A stretch of 62,821 bases of DNA, from the NCBI GenBank assembly GCA_007280905.1, contig QYQM01000034.1, positions 1 through 62,821 of the forward strand. The letters are read 5' to 3'. The notes below the pieces were generated by a model. That model saw nothing but the letters and a program-made list of their open reading frames with translations, was not told where the DNA came from and did not search any database. Both the position numbers and the translations under genes were made by a program. Numbering within the stretch: position 1 is the stretch's first letter; every line of letters starts with the position of its first letter. This stretch comes from Porphyromonadaceae bacterium. Its GTDB lineage: Bacteria; Bacteroidota; Bacteroidia; Bacteroidales; UBA12481. Shown here piece after piece: positions 1 to 9,605 of this stretch.

Positions 1-530
1 CTATCATAGCATTTTGGGAGTGAAGAAGGAAGAGCCAAAGTTTCCCTTTCTTCAATCTGAAGCAAAAGGTAAAAAACTTTCAACAATTCGATGTAAAGCT
101 CAAGGCCGTTTAAAGACACCATCTTTTTGAGAGTGAGGCCCACTTTTTTCGTTTTTTCGCCTTTAAACCAAATCCCGTTACCGGCATTTTTCAGCAAGTC
201 TTCAACCTCCTCAAGTTCCGGGATATTAAAGAAATCTGAGCTTGTAATTTTCTCATAAAAATGAGTTACAATACACTCAGAAGTATTCTTCTGTCCTGGT
301 TCCAAAACATCCCAGCAATGCGGAATGGCAGGACCTAAAAGTACCAAGTCTCCTTCTGCATAACCCATAATACTATTACCAACGAACCTTTTCCCTGATC
401 CTGAAGTTATATAATTTAATTCAAAATTCTCATGGGAGTGTATCTTATGGGAATCCGGGTACATCTGCAATTTTCGCGTAATAAACGAATGCTTATGGGG
501 AACAAAGATCTTTTCGTAAATTATTTCCAT
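1..530 (-). CDS. AraC-type transcriptional regulator, N-terminal cupin part (runs off window)
   Basis: This reading frame starts at the ATG complementary to 528-530 and stays open to the window edge, giving about 176 residues. The translation begins MEIIYEKIFVPHKHSFITRK and continues with histidine-containing cupin strands (HKIHSHENFELNYITSGSG, then GDLVLLGPAIPHCWD). That pattern is typical of the ligand-sensing N-terminal half of AraC/XylS regulators. The C-terminal helix-turn-helix domain would lie outside the window, so the DNA-binding half is assumed. It is divergent from the aldolase/symporter genes at 749 across a 218-bp region with inverted repeats, so control of those genes is a reasonable inference. 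Confidence 0.8.
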   Translation of the reverse strand, partial: MEIIYEKIFVPHKHSFITRKLQMYPDSHKIHSHENFELNYITSGSGKRFVGNSIMGYAEGDLVLLGPAIPHCWDVLEPGQKNTSECIVTHFYEKITSSDFFNIPELEEVEDLLKNAGNGIWFKGEKTKKVGLTLKKMVSLNGLELYIELLKVFYLLLQIEERETLALPSSLPKCYD

Positions 531-604
531 GTTAATCTTTCTTAACTACCAACACAAATATACAAGATTCTTCTTAAAGAACAGTTAAAAAACAATGCAA
601 ACAG

Positions 605-669
605 AACAAGATAATACAAGTAAAACAAAACTTGATCTTGTTACTTTGTATTAGAATTTTAAATTCTAA
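605..669. promoter_or_regulatory. Inverted repeats in the divergent regulator/aldolase intergenic region
   Basis: Two dyads are visible. AACAAGAT at 605-612 pairs with ATCTTGTT at 635-642, and AATACAAGTAA at 613-623 nearly pairs with 641-652 (one extra T). Immediately downstream, TTAGAATTT (651-659) and AAATTCTAA (661-669) form a perfect 9-bp palindrome around one base. The position between a divergent AraC-type gene and a catabolic operon suggests operator or promoter function. No clear TAnnTTTG -7 box was found; TTACTTTG at 641-648 is close. Confidence 0.4.
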
Positions 670-748
670 AATGATAGGTCAATAGTTAGCTGGTGACAAC
701 GGACATAGATGCAACAAAAAAATGCATTATAAATAATACTACATAATC

Positions 749-1657
749 ATGAAATTACCATTAAAAGGAATTATTCCTCCGGTTATTACTCCTCTGATTG
801 ATAATTATACGCTTGATGTACATGGGTTTGAAAATCTAATAGAACACTTATTATCAGGTGGCGTACATGGATTATTTATACTCGGAACAACAGGTGAAGC
901 AACAAGCCTAAGTTATGAACTTCGTAAAGAACTTATAAAAAGAACCAGTGAACTTGTAAATCACAGAGTTCCGGTAGTAGTTGGTATTACAGACACTTCT
1001 CTGGATGGTTCTCTGAAAATCGCAGAATATTCAGCAGATATGGGATTAGATGCTGTAGTTATTGCCCCTCCATATTATATACCAATTGCACAAGAAGAGA
1101 TGAGGGTATATTTGGAAAATCTGGTTCCGGAATTGCCTTTACCTTTTTTAATGTATGATATGCCAGGTTACACAAAAATGCACATGTCTCTTGAAACGAT
1201 AAAAAAAGCAAAAGAATTGGGTGCCATAGGCGTAAAAGATAGCTCTGGCGATATGTCTTACCTGTTCTCGCTGATTCAAGAATTCAAAAGCTCACCGGAG
1301 TTTGCAATTATTGCAGGTACTGAATTGTTTTTGCCTGAGACAATCTTGTATGGCGGTCATGGAGCTGTTCCGGGCGGTGCAAATATATATCCCAGATTGT
1401 TTGTAGATTTATACAATGCATCAGTTGACAGAGATTTGGATAAAATTGCAATCCTTCGTGATAAAGTCATGATAATCAACAATACAATTTATAATGTTGG
1501 TAAACACACATCAAGGATTGCCAAGGGGATAAAATGTTCTTTATCGGTTATGAATATCTGCGATGATTACATGGCCCTGCCGCTTCGCAGGCATGGTAAG
1601 GAAGAACGCAATAAAATTGAACAATACTTAGTAAAACTGAAGGTAATCATGGCTTGA
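749..1657 (+). CDS. DapA/NanA family aldolase (dihydrodipicolinate synthase / N-acetylneuraminate lyase superfamily)
   Basis: The 302-residue length is the usual one for the family. Hallmarks seen are the GTTGE motif at 46-50, the tyrosine of FLMYDMPGY (Y136), and the Schiff-base lysine in GVKDSSGD (K163). Family members cleave or condense 2-keto acids with pyruvate, as in sialic acid lyase, KDG aldolase or dihydrodipicolinate synthase. The next gene is a sodium:solute symporter and a sialidase-fold protein follows, which favours a catabolic aldolase over lysine synthesis. The exact substrate cannot be read from the sequence, so no gene symbol is given. No signal peptide, so it is cytoplasmic. 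Confidence 0.88.
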   Translation: MKLPLKGIIPPVITPLIDNYTLDVHGFENLIEHLLSGGVHGLFILGTTGEATSLSYELRKELIKRTSELVNHRVPVVVGITDTSLDGSLKIAEYSADMGLDAVVIAPPYYIPIAQEEMRVYLENLVPELPLPFLMYDMPGYTKMHMSLETIKKAKELGAIGVKDSSGDMSYLFSLIQEFKSSPEFAIIAGTELFLPETILYGGHGAVPGGANIYPRLFVDLYNASVDRDLDKIAILRDKVMIINNTIYNVGKHTSRIAKGIKCSLSVMNICDDYMALPLRRHGKEERNKIEQYLVKLKVIMA

Positions 1658-1694
1658 TCATACAGGTTCTTTAACTTTAGATAAACTATTCCAA

Positions 1695-3185
1695 ATGAAA
1701 CTGCCTGTTCTGGATCTTATAGTCTTTATTGTACTGACTTTCGGAAATGTAATTTTTGGGGCCAGTTTTTTCTTTAAAAACAAGACTTCCAATCAATTTA
1801 CAGCAGGAGGCGGCAAGCTGCCTGCATGGGTAGTCGGGATGTCAATATTTGCAACCTTTGTCAGCAGTATTAGCTTTTTGGCGCTGCCTGGCAAAGCGTA
1901 TATGTCGAACTGGAATGCTTTTGTATTTAGCCTTTCAATTCCAATCGCTTCAATTCTTGCTGTTAAGTTTTTTGTTCCACTTTACCGGGGTATTGGAAGT
2001 ATCTCAGCATATAATTACCTGGAAATCCGTTTTGGGGCCTGGGCAAGGATTTATGCTTCAACATGTTATATGCTAACTCAACTGATGCGTACCGGAGCGA
2101 TCCTTTTATTGCTCGCTTTACCTATTAATGCTTTGTTTGGATGGGAAGTTAAAACAATAATTATTGTAACAGGAATAGCAGTTACTGTTTATTCGATGCT
2201 TGGTGGTATTCAGGCAGTTATCTGGACAGACGCTATCCAGGGCATTATCCTGATTGCAGGGGCAATTGTTTGTGCTATTATTTTGACCTTTTCCATGCCT
2301 GAAGGTCCGGGACAGGTTTTCGAGATTGCGGCTGCCAACCATAAATTTAGTTTGGGAAGTTTTGGAGCCAGCCTGACAGATTCTACTTTTTGGGTAATCC
2401 TGATTTATGGTTTGTTTATTAATCTCCAGAATTACGGCATCGATCAAAATTATGTGCAACGCTATATGACAACCAGTTCTGAAAAAGAGGCAAAGTCCTC
2501 AGCTTTATTTGGTTCTTTGTTGTATGTGCCCGTATCGATTGTGTTCTTTTATATCGGAACAGCACTCTTTGCCTATTACACTGCACAACCCGATTTGTTA
2601 CCTGCTGAACTTAAAGTTCCCGGTGCGGGAGATAAAGTTTTTCCGCATTTTATTGTGAATGGTCTTCCGGTTGGGGTAACCGGTCTGTTAATCGCCTCAA
2701 TATTTGCAGCTGGTATGAGCACGGTAGCTACCAGTATAAACAGTACAGCTACAATTATTCTTTCCGACTATTATAAACGCTATTTTAACAAGGAGGCTAA
2801 TGAAAAATCATCAATGAAGATTCTTTATGGCTCTTCCTTAATTTTTGGTGTTTCAGGTATAATTATCGCCTTGGCCCTGGTTGGTGTTGAAAGCGTGTTG
2901 GATGCATGGTGGGGTTTAGCCTCAATTTTTAGCGGTGGAATGCTCGGATTATTTCTTCTGGGATATCTTTCGAAGAGAGTGCGTAATATCGATGCTGTTA
3001 TTGGAGTGATCGTAGGAGCATTGATTATTATCTGGATGAGTTTGTCACCAATTTATTTTATCGATGGTGATCTGCTGGCTTTCAGAAGTCCGTTTCACAG
3101 CAACCTGACCATTGTATTCGGAACGCTTGCCATTTTCCTTGTCGGATTTGTATTGATGAAACTATTTTCAAAGAAAACAATTTGA
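1695..3185 (+). CDS. Sodium:solute symporter (SSS family)
   Basis: A 496-residue polytopic membrane protein with about 13 hydrophobic segments. The first helix begins at residue 8, and GMSIFATFVSSISFLALPGKAY (about residues 48-69) matches the conserved early helices of SSS transporters. GMSTVATSINSTATIILSDYY near residue 340 is a further family hallmark. SSS proteins import sugars, sialic acids or other small solutes with sodium across the inner membrane. It starts 38 bp after the aldolase and probably supplies that enzyme's substrate. Sialic acid or a uronic acid derivative is possible but not shown. Confidence 0.9.
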   Translation: MKLPVLDLIVFIVLTFGNVIFGASFFFKNKTSNQFTAGGGKLPAWVVGMSIFATFVSSISFLALPGKAYMSNWNAFVFSLSIPIASILAVKFFVPLYRGIGSISAYNYLEIRFGAWARIYASTCYMLTQLMRTGAILLLLALPINALFGWEVKTIIIVTGIAVTVYSMLGGIQAVIWTDAIQGIILIAGAIVCAIILTFSMPEGPGQVFEIAAANHKFSLGSFGASLTDSTFWVILIYGLFINLQNYGIDQNYVQRYMTTSSEKEAKSSALFGSLLYVPVSIVFFYIGTALFAYYTAQPDLLPAELKVPGAGDKVFPHFIVNGLPVGVTGLLIASIFAAGMSTVATSINSTATIILSDYYKRYFNKEANEKSSMKILYGSSLIFGVSGIIIALALVGVESVLDAWWGLASIFSGGMLGLFLLGYLSKRVRNIDAVIGVIVGALIIIWMSLSPIYFIDGDLLAFRSPFHSNLTIVFGTLAIFLVGFVLMKLFSKKTI

Positions 3186-3250
3186 TTTCATATCAGATTA
3201 GCGAACATGAACTTAATAAATATGTATTTTTTCAATTAAAAAAACAGATT

Positions 3251-4444
3251 ATGAAAATGATCCAACTATTTTTAGTTTTATTTCTGTTAACAGCCATAAG
3301 CGGGATGTCTCAAACAAGAAACGCGAAAAAAGTGATTGTCAGTGAAGAAATCATTTTCCCCTACCAAAATGAGCATGTCCATGGAAGCAGTATTGTAATG
3401 CTGCCAAATGGCGATCTTTTGGCAGCCTGGTTTCAGGGCAGCGGAGAACGCACTGCAGATGATGTCCGGATCATGGGGGCAAGGTTGAAGAAGGGGTTAA
3501 AAACATGGAGCGTTCCATTTTTGATGGCAGATACCAAAGGAATACCTGATTGCAATCCAGTTCTTTTTCTAAACCGGAAAGGCAAGTTATTTCTTTTTTG
3601 GGTGGCTGTCCTTGCCAATAAATGGGAAGATGCCATTCTGAGGTTCCGTACAACGACAAATTATATTGGTAATGAGGCTCCCGTTTGGGAATGGCAGGAT
3701 AACATCTTACTTAAGCCCGATGATAGTTTTGTAAAAGAGGTGGAAAAGAGATTTAAAGAAATGCCCGAAAGTCAGGCAGGATGGGCATCTTATGCTCCTC
3801 AATACGACAATATGATCAAAGAAGCGAGTAAAGATTTACTGAAAAGAAGCCTGGGATGGATGACCCGCATCCATCCGATTACACTGGAAAGTGGAAGAAT
3901 TCTTTTACCGCTGTATTCGGATGGTTTAAACTTTTCGATGGTTGCCATTTCAGACGATGAAGGAACAACTTGGAGACCGAGCCTTCCGATTGTTGGCCGA
4001 GGCCCTATCCAACCTGCCTTTGCTGTTAAAAAAAATGGGAAAATCGTTGCCTATATGCGCGATAGCGGTGATGCACCAAATAGAGTTCACACCAGTACTT
4101 CATCGGACAATGGGGAATCGTGGAGCCTCTCACAAAAAACTGACATTCCGAATGAAGCCAGTGTGGAAATCTGTGCAATGAAGGACGGTAAATGGGCATT
4201 TTTAGGGAATGACATCAATGACGGACGCTATCAATTATCAATCTACATCTCAGATGATGAAGGTTCAACCTGGAAATGGAAAGAATTAATTGAATACGAG
4301 GCTGATAAGAAAGGGAATTTTTCTTATCCCTGTTTGATACAGACCAGCGATGGCCTTTTAAATATTTCTTATTCCTATTCGTTAGGAGATGGAAAGAAAA
4401 CGATTAAACATGTGGTCATCGACCCTAAAAAGATAATGCAATGA
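3251..4444 (+). CDS. Secreted sialidase-fold (BNR/Asp-box) protein
   Basis: I place the start at the ATG at 3251 because MKMIQLFLVLFLLTAISGMSQ is a clean signal peptide. The frame is open back to 3182, but those 23 residues are not signal-like. The mature protein has Asp-box motifs (SDDEGTTW, SSDNGESW, SDDEGSTW) typical of the six-bladed sialidase propeller, and a start region HVHGSSIVMLPNGDLLAAWF common in BNR_2-type proteins. I did not find the RIP motif of classical bacterial sialidases, so sialidase activity is not certain; it could act on another acidic or deoxy sugar. It overlaps the next gene by 4 bp (ATGA), so the two are probably translationally coupled. Confidence 0.75.
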   Translation: MKMIQLFLVLFLLTAISGMSQTRNAKKVIVSEEIIFPYQNEHVHGSSIVMLPNGDLLAAWFQGSGERTADDVRIMGARLKKGLKTWSVPFLMADTKGIPDCNPVLFLNRKGKLFLFWVAVLANKWEDAILRFRTTTNYIGNEAPVWEWQDNILLKPDDSFVKEVEKRFKEMPESQAGWASYAPQYDNMIKEASKDLLKRSLGWMTRIHPITLESGRILLPLYSDGLNFSMVAISDDEGTTWRPSLPIVGRGPIQPAFAVKKNGKIVAYMRDSGDAPNRVHTSTSSDNGESWSLSQKTDIPNEASVEICAMKDGKWAFLGNDINDGRYQLSIYISDDEGSTWKWKELIEYEADKKGNFSYPCLIQTSDGLLNISYSYSLGDGKKTIKHVVIDPKKIMQ

Positions 4445-7400
4445 CGACCAACTCGTATTTGATCCGTTTATTTACTGGCTTGACAGTATTATTCTCGTTC
4501 CCAACCATACTATCTGCCCAGAAATTAGATTTAGAGTTAAAATGGGCCAGTAATCAGAAATGCTTTCTGGAAAGCTCCGCCACCGTTGCCGACATTGATA
4601 ACAATGGATGGGACGAGGCTTTGATCGCATCGCAGGAAGAGATGATCGCAGTAGGAAAAAATGGCAGTAGTTTGTGGCGATGGAAAACCAGAAGTCGTTT
4701 TATGACCTATCCAACCGTTTTGCAACGCTCAGGAGAACCCGCATTAATCTATGCTGCCGACAATAGCGGTCAATTGACCTGCCTGAATGGAAAAGGCCAG
4801 GTCGTTTGGCAAACTGATCTGGATGCCGGATCAGAATGGTCGGCAGGCGTTGTTGCGGATCTGGATGCAAATGGCTCATTTGAATTAGTCCAAACCGATT
4901 TAAAGGGAACCGTTTGGTTATTTGATGCGTTAAGTGGCAAGCTGATCAAAAAGGCCACGATATCCGGACAACCTGTAAGCCCTTCAGTTGGAGATCTAAA
5001 CGGTGACGGAAAATCAGAAATTGTGATTGCGGCAAACGATGGATCAATTACAGTTTTAGAAATTGATTTATCAGAGCTGTGGAAGTATAAAATCGGAGGA
5101 CCTACAGAAACCTGGTCAACATCCGCCCCGGTTATGTTTGCTGCTTCGGATGGGAAAGCCTATGTTGTTGCGGCTTCAAGCACCGGTGAAATATTTTGCT
5201 TCGATGCTCAGGGAAAACCCGTGTGGCAGTACCCGGCGAACGTGCCTGTTGCTTCATCCATATCGGTGGGGGATTTTGACCAGGATGGGCAAACTGATAT
5301 TTTTCTTATCACCCAAAAAGGGTTAATCTATCGTTTTAATGAAAATGGTAACGTTCTATGGAAGATCGATATGCAAGGACGCAGTTTAGCTCCCGGGGCA
5401 ATTGCAGATATTGACAACGACGGTCAACTGGAATATATACTTTCGACTCAGCAAGGCCATTTCTTAGTACTGAATCAGAATGGGGATGTGATTTTTGACC
5501 GTCAACTTCAATCGCGGACCATCAATGTCACACCTTCAATCGGAAGTATGACCGGGTATCCGGCGAAACTTGATCTGTTCCTAACCGGCGGTGAATCAGG
5601 CCTGACCTATTGCTTCGAAACTCCGGCTATAAAAAATTCGGCAGTACAATGGTCGAGCTACCGGGGCAACATCCATAATGCCGGATCATGGTTTGACTTG
5701 ACAAAATCGGATGAACTCCGCATGATCCCCCGGAATATGAAATGGAATGAGCTATTAGTCGGAGAACGAATACAATATTATATTTATAACCCAAACCCGG
5801 GACCAAATCCGTTAAAGGCTACAGCAGTTTGCATCTGCCCGGATGGATCCAAAATTTATGCGATTGCAAACATACAGGGGAAAGAGGGTCAATTGCTCCT
5901 TCCAGTTGATTTTACTCTTCCCGGCAATTATAAATTCACCTGGACCTTATCAAATAGTGAAGGCAGGGATTTGCTTTCGTCATCACGTGAAGTAACATTG
6001 CAGGCTTTTGTGAACGACCGGGCACTGGCAAAACATGCAGTCAGCGCATTAAACACTGCTGCGAACCAGGTTGAAAATGTATTACCATTATCGGCAAATG
6101 CACTTCGAAAAGAAGCTTTTGAACTTCAGTCAGCAGTAAATACGATTTCTTCACAGCAGGAAATGGTACCGGTGAGTGAAGCAGATTCAGTTCAGGCTAC
6201 CATTAAAAATACATCAAAACTTAATGAACAGGCCAAACGTGCGGTTCTGACCAGTCATATTGTAAGCGATGCTGCCCATCTTGGTGCAGGCACCAGTTTG
6301 GTTGCATTTGAAGGGAGTAAATGGGACAATCGCAATATAGACAAGCAGTTGCCAACCAAAGTTGCGAATCCTGTTTGGTTAAAACATGCAGTAGTTCCCG
6401 GTGAACATCATCCCGTTCCATTGATACTTTTTAATGTGACAGATCAATTTTTAAATGTAAGATTACTAATTGATAATCAAAATAATGCCATTAAAGTCAC
6501 GCCGTTGCGATCTATCAATACGCCCACCTCATTGGGCGAGGAGTCATGGGATGCATTGCCTGCAATCGATGAATCAGGAGTAATCAGTATCCCGTCACTT
6601 TCAAGCAGAGAAGTTTGGTTAGACATTGAAATCGGGAATATCAAATCAGGGAAACAGGATATTGATCTTACATTGCAGGCACTCAATGGTGCGGGAGTTT
6701 TGGATGCCCCGACTAATCCGCATGCAGTTCCGGCTCCGGAAACTAAAGTAAAGATCTCGCTTGATGTTCTTCCGTTCAGAATGGCCTCATCTGCTGAATT
6801 CAGACTATGCACCTGGTCTCCTTCCTCAGGTCCGGAAGTTGAAGGGTTACTTGCACATGGAAACAATGTATTCCTCTTGATTCCACCGATCTTGAAATAC
6901 AACGACCAAAAAGAATTGATTGGTTTTGATTATTCAGAGTTCGATAAAATTACAGATCAGTTTAAAGGCAAGGATGTATTCTTTTTAATTAACGGAATGC
7001 CTGATATCAAGGAAGAATTTGCCAGTGAAGGTTACAAAAAATATTTTGGTAAATATCTGAAAGATTTGGTGTCCCATTTAACAGATTCAGGAATCGGAAC
7101 CGATCACTTCGCGTTATATCCTATCGATGAACCTGGCGGAAGTGGGTGGAAAGCAGTAAATAAAGTGGTTCAATTCGGGGAAATGTCACATGCTGTAAAT
7201 CCTGAAGTCTTGCTGTATCAGGATGGTGGCGGCGAGTTGCCCATGTTCGAAGCGATGTCAAAATATCTTGATGTCTGGTGCCCTCCATTCGATTGGTTAG
7301 CTGATAAAAGCCCCGAAATGAATGTGATGCGGACTACAGGAAAATCGCTCTGGTCGTATAATTGTTCGTATAGTTCTTCGCGGCCGATTGGACCCAATAT

Positions 7401-8757
7401 CAAAAATATAAATCTTATCTATGAATACAGGACTGCAGCTCTTCTTGCCATGCGAAATGGTGCCACCGGGATCGGCTATTGGTGTTACAATTCAGTGAGT
7501 GAGAATCCATGGTCACGCATAAAATTGGAATACAACCTGGTTTATCCTGGAACAACAAAATCGATTACCAGCCGCCGATGGGAAGCAGTTCGTGAAGGAA
7601 TTGAGGATTACCGGATATTGGCAGCTTTAAAAGGATATCTAAAATCCGAGATGAAACTGGATGAAGATGCTCGCAAAAACATCGAACACTTATTCAATGT
7701 CAGCCTGCCAAATCTTGTTGATCCTGGATATCAGGCGATGAAACTGGGACAGTCTCGCGAGGTGTTTGACCTTGTCTGCAGCGATTCAACAATGGCAGAT
7801 TTCAGAGATGAGATGATTTCATGTATTCAATCAATTGTTGCGTCAAACCATACGAATCAGAAGAAAAAAACCTGGTCAGAGAAACTTGGATTTCCGCAAG
7901 GTAAGAAAGTGCTGCTCCTTCATATGGATGATGCAGGAATGTGCCCGGAAGCAAATACTGCGGTAGAACACTACATCGAAAAGGTTCATTTGCTATCTGC
8001 TGCAGTGATGATGCCCTGTCCCAATGCTGACTCGTTTATTGATTGGGCAAAAGGTCATCCTTTGGCCGATATCGGGGTACACCTTACTTTAACCAGTGAG
8101 TGGAAAAACTACCGTTGGGGACCACTTACAGAAACCGCAAAAGTTCCCGGCTTGGTTGATCCTGACGGAAAATTCTGGCATGAGGTCCCCGAAGTGGTTA
8201 TGCATGCCTCTGCTAAAGAAGTTAAAACAGAAATACGTGCACAGATAGAAAAAGTGCTGGCACTGGGTTTCAAACCAAGCCATATTGATACACACATGGG
8301 AACATTATATGGGTCTCCCGAATATGTAAAAGTGTTTCTAAAGGTCGCAGAGGAATATCATATCCCAGCTAACGTAATTGACCTTTCTGATCCGGAAGTT
8401 GCAGGTGCATTCAAGCAGGCCGGTTACCCTATTAACGATGATGTGATCAACCAGGTGGGTGAATATCATATGCCCAAATTAGATAATTTCACGAGTGTTC
8501 CGGAAGGCTCAACTTACGAAGAAAAACGCGCAAATTTCTTTATACTGGTAAAATCCTTAAATTCAGGATTAACTGAGATTATTTTCCATCCGGCTGCCCT
8601 TACTGAAAATTTAAAAACGATCACTGGTACATGGCAGCAACGGGTTTGGGAAGGAGAATTATTTGCAGATCCATTGGTTTATCAATTTTTTAAGGATGAG
8701 GGGATTATTATCACCAATTGGAAAGAGATCATGAAACGATTTGACGAGGGAAATTAA
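4441..8757 (+). CDS. Multidomain secreted enzyme: beta-propeller + GH123-like (DUF4091) + YdjC/ChbG deacetylase
   Basis: The 1438 residues appear to be three parts. After a signal peptide, residues of about 25-415 form an FG-GAP/PQQ-type propeller with repeated D-x-D-x-D-G calcium-loop-like strings (DIDNNGWDEA, DLNGDGKSE, DFDQDGQTD, DIDNDGQLE). Residues of about 640-1140 resemble the GH123/DUF4091 glycosidase barrel, with a catalytic-type Asp-Glu pair in PIDEPGG (D896-E897) and the RRWEAVREGIEDYRILAAL end motif. Residues of about 1155-1430 match the YdjC/ChbG carbohydrate deacetylase fold: HMDDAG (D1163/D1164), GVHLTL (H1214) and HIDTHMGTL (H1281, H1285). GH123 enzymes act on N-acetylgalactosamine linkages and ChbG removes N-acetyl groups, so a HexNAc-containing glycan is the likely target. 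Coupled by ATGA overlap to the sialidase-like gene. Confidence 0.75.
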   Translation: MTTNSYLIRLFTGLTVLFSFPTILSAQKLDLELKWASNQKCFLESSATVADIDNNGWDEALIASQEEMIAVGKNGSSLWRWKTRSRFMTYPTVLQRSGEPALIYAADNSGQLTCLNGKGQVVWQTDLDAGSEWSAGVVADLDANGSFELVQTDLKGTVWLFDALSGKLIKKATISGQPVSPSVGDLNGDGKSEIVIAANDGSITVLEIDLSELWKYKIGGPTETWSTSAPVMFAASDGKAYVVAASSTGEIFCFDAQGKPVWQYPANVPVASSISVGDFDQDGQTDIFLITQKGLIYRFNENGNVLWKIDMQGRSLAPGAIADIDNDGQLEYILSTQQGHFLVLNQNGDVIFDRQLQSRTINVTPSIGSMTGYPAKLDLFLTGGESGLTYCFETPAIKNSAVQWSSYRGNIHNAGSWFDLTKSDELRMIPRNMKWNELLVGERIQYYIYNPNPGPNPLKATAVCICPDGSKIYAIANIQGKEGQLLLPVDFTLPGNYKFTWTLSNSEGRDLLSSSREVTLQAFVNDRALAKHAVSALNTAANQVENVLPLSANALRKEAFELQSAVNTISSQQEMVPVSEADSVQATIKNTSKLNEQAKRAVLTSHIVSDAAHLGAGTSLVAFEGSKWDNRNIDKQLPTKVANPVWLKHAVVPGEHHPVPLILFNVTDQFLNVRLLIDNQNNAIKVTPLRSINTPTSLGEESWDALPAIDESGVISIPSLSSREVWLDIEIGNIKSGKQDIDLTLQALNGAGVLDAPTNPHAVPAPETKVKISLDVLPFRMASSAEFRLCTWSPSSGPEVEGLLAHGNNVFLLIPPILKYNDQKELIGFDYSEFDKITDQFKGKDVFFLINGMPDIKEEFASEGYKKYFGKYLKDLVSHLTDSGIGTDHFALYPIDEPGGSGWKAVNKVVQFGEMSHAVNPEVLLYQDGGGELPMFEAMSKYLDVWCPPFDWLADKSPEMNVMRTTGKSLWSYNCSYSSSRPIGPNIKNINLIYEYRTAALLAMRNGATGIGYWCYNSVSENPWSRIKLEYNLVYPGTTKSITSRRWEAVREGIEDYRILAALKGYLKSEMKLDEDARKNIEHLFNVSLPNLVDPGYQAMKLGQSREVFDLVCSDSTMADFRDEMISCIQSIVASNHTNQKKKTWSEKLGFPQGKKVLLLHMDDAGMCPEANTAVEHYIEKVHLLSAAVMMPCPNADSFIDWAKGHPLADIGVHLTLTSEWKNYRWGPLTETAKVPGLVDPDGKFWHEVPEVVMHASAKEVKTEIRAQIEKVLALGFKPSHIDTHMGTLYGSPEYVKVFLKVAEEYHIPANVIDLSDPEVAGAFKQAGYPINDDVINQVGEYHMPKLDNFTSVPEGSTYEEKRANFFILVKSLNSGLTEIIFHPAALTENLKTITGTWQQRVWEGELFADPLVYQFFKDEGIIITNWKEIMKRFDEGN

Positions 8758-8771
8758 TAAAGGATCCTGGC

Positions 8772-9605
8772 ATGGTAGGCAAAGAATTTAGGGACGCACT
8801 GCGTTCAGGGAAGAATGTCTATGGCACTCTTATAACCTCTGCATCTCCCAGGATGTTTGACATAACGACCAGCCTGGGGCTCGACTACGTTTTCTTTTGT
8901 CAAGAGCACATTTTTTACAATCCCGATACCTTGGGGTGGATGTGCAGGGCATATAAAGCTGCCGGGATTAACCCTGTTGTTCGTATTCCGGAACCCAGTC
9001 CATATCTGGCCACACAAGCCATGGATGCTGGTGCAGGCGCCATTCTGGCGCCTTATATTGAAAACATAGAGGATGTTTACGATCTCATCGGGGCAGTCAA
9101 GTATCGCCCATTGAAAGGGGAAAAGCTGAAGAAAATTCTTTGCGGCGAAGAAAAACCATCCCCAGAGCTCGAAGCCTATTTGAAGAACTATAATGAAAAT
9201 CACACACTGCTTCTCAACATCGAAAGCCCAACAGGAGTGAACAACATGAAGCAATTTTTTGCCATTCAATCTGTTGACGGACCTGGAGTTGACGGCATCC
9301 TTATTGGCCCCCACGATCTATCCGTGTCTTACGAGATGCCTGAAAAATTTCGAAGTGAAGCGTTCCTTGCTTTGACGTATGAAATTATCAGAAAAGCCAG
9401 AGCCTGTGGTGTTGCCGCAGGTTGCCACGGTGCTTCCAGGAGCAGCCTCGACATACAGTTAGAGTGGGCAAAAGCAGGCGCAAATATCATTATGCACAGC
9501 TCCGACATTTTCCTTTTTGCTGATAAATTGCAGGATGATTTGAATTGTATCCGTGAAGCGAAGGGGGGAGAAGTAAACACCGAACGGCCAGGAGGTATTG
9601 TTTGA
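8772..9605 (+). CDS. HpcH/HpaI-type class II aldolase
   Basis: A 277-residue cytoplasmic protein. It shows FRDALRSGKNVYGTLITSAS at the start, LGLDYVFFCQEH, MDAGAGAILAPYIENIEDV, NIESPTGVNNM, and GVDGILIGPHDLSVS, all in the order expected for the HpcH/HpaI barrel. Relatives are divalent-metal 2-keto-3-deoxy acid aldolases or reverse-condensing enzymes releasing pyruvate. It starts 15 bp after the deacetylase fusion and is probably part of the same transcript, giving the locus a second pyruvate-type aldolase besides the NanA/DapA homologue. The substrate is unknown; 2-keto-3-deoxy sugar acids are the usual class. Confidence 0.85.
   Translation: MVGKEFRDALRSGKNVYGTLITSASPRMFDITTSLGLDYVFFCQEHIFYNPDTLGWMCRAYKAAGINPVVRIPEPSPYLATQAMDAGAGAILAPYIENIEDVYDLIGAVKYRPLKGEKLKKILCGEEKPSPELEAYLKNYNENHTLLLNIESPTGVNNMKQFFAIQSVDGPGVDGILIGPHDLSVSYEMPEKFRSEAFLALTYEIIRKARACGVAAGCHGASRSSLDIQLEWAKAGANIIMHSSDIFLFADKLQDDLNCIREAKGGEVNTERPGGIV

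Noticed and set aside
749-1657. Naming this gene nanA
   Set aside because: The NanA/DapA superfamily is certain, but the substrate is not readable and no N-acetylmannosamine kinase or epimerase is in the window.
3251-4444. Naming this gene as a true exo-alpha-sialidase (nanH)
   Set aside because: Asp-boxes are present but I did not find the RIP motif, and the active-site arginines could not be placed.
8805-9314. 169-codon open frame on the minus strand inside the HpcH/HpaI aldolase gene
   Set aside because: Antisense to a well-supported family gene; its translation has no domain or signal.
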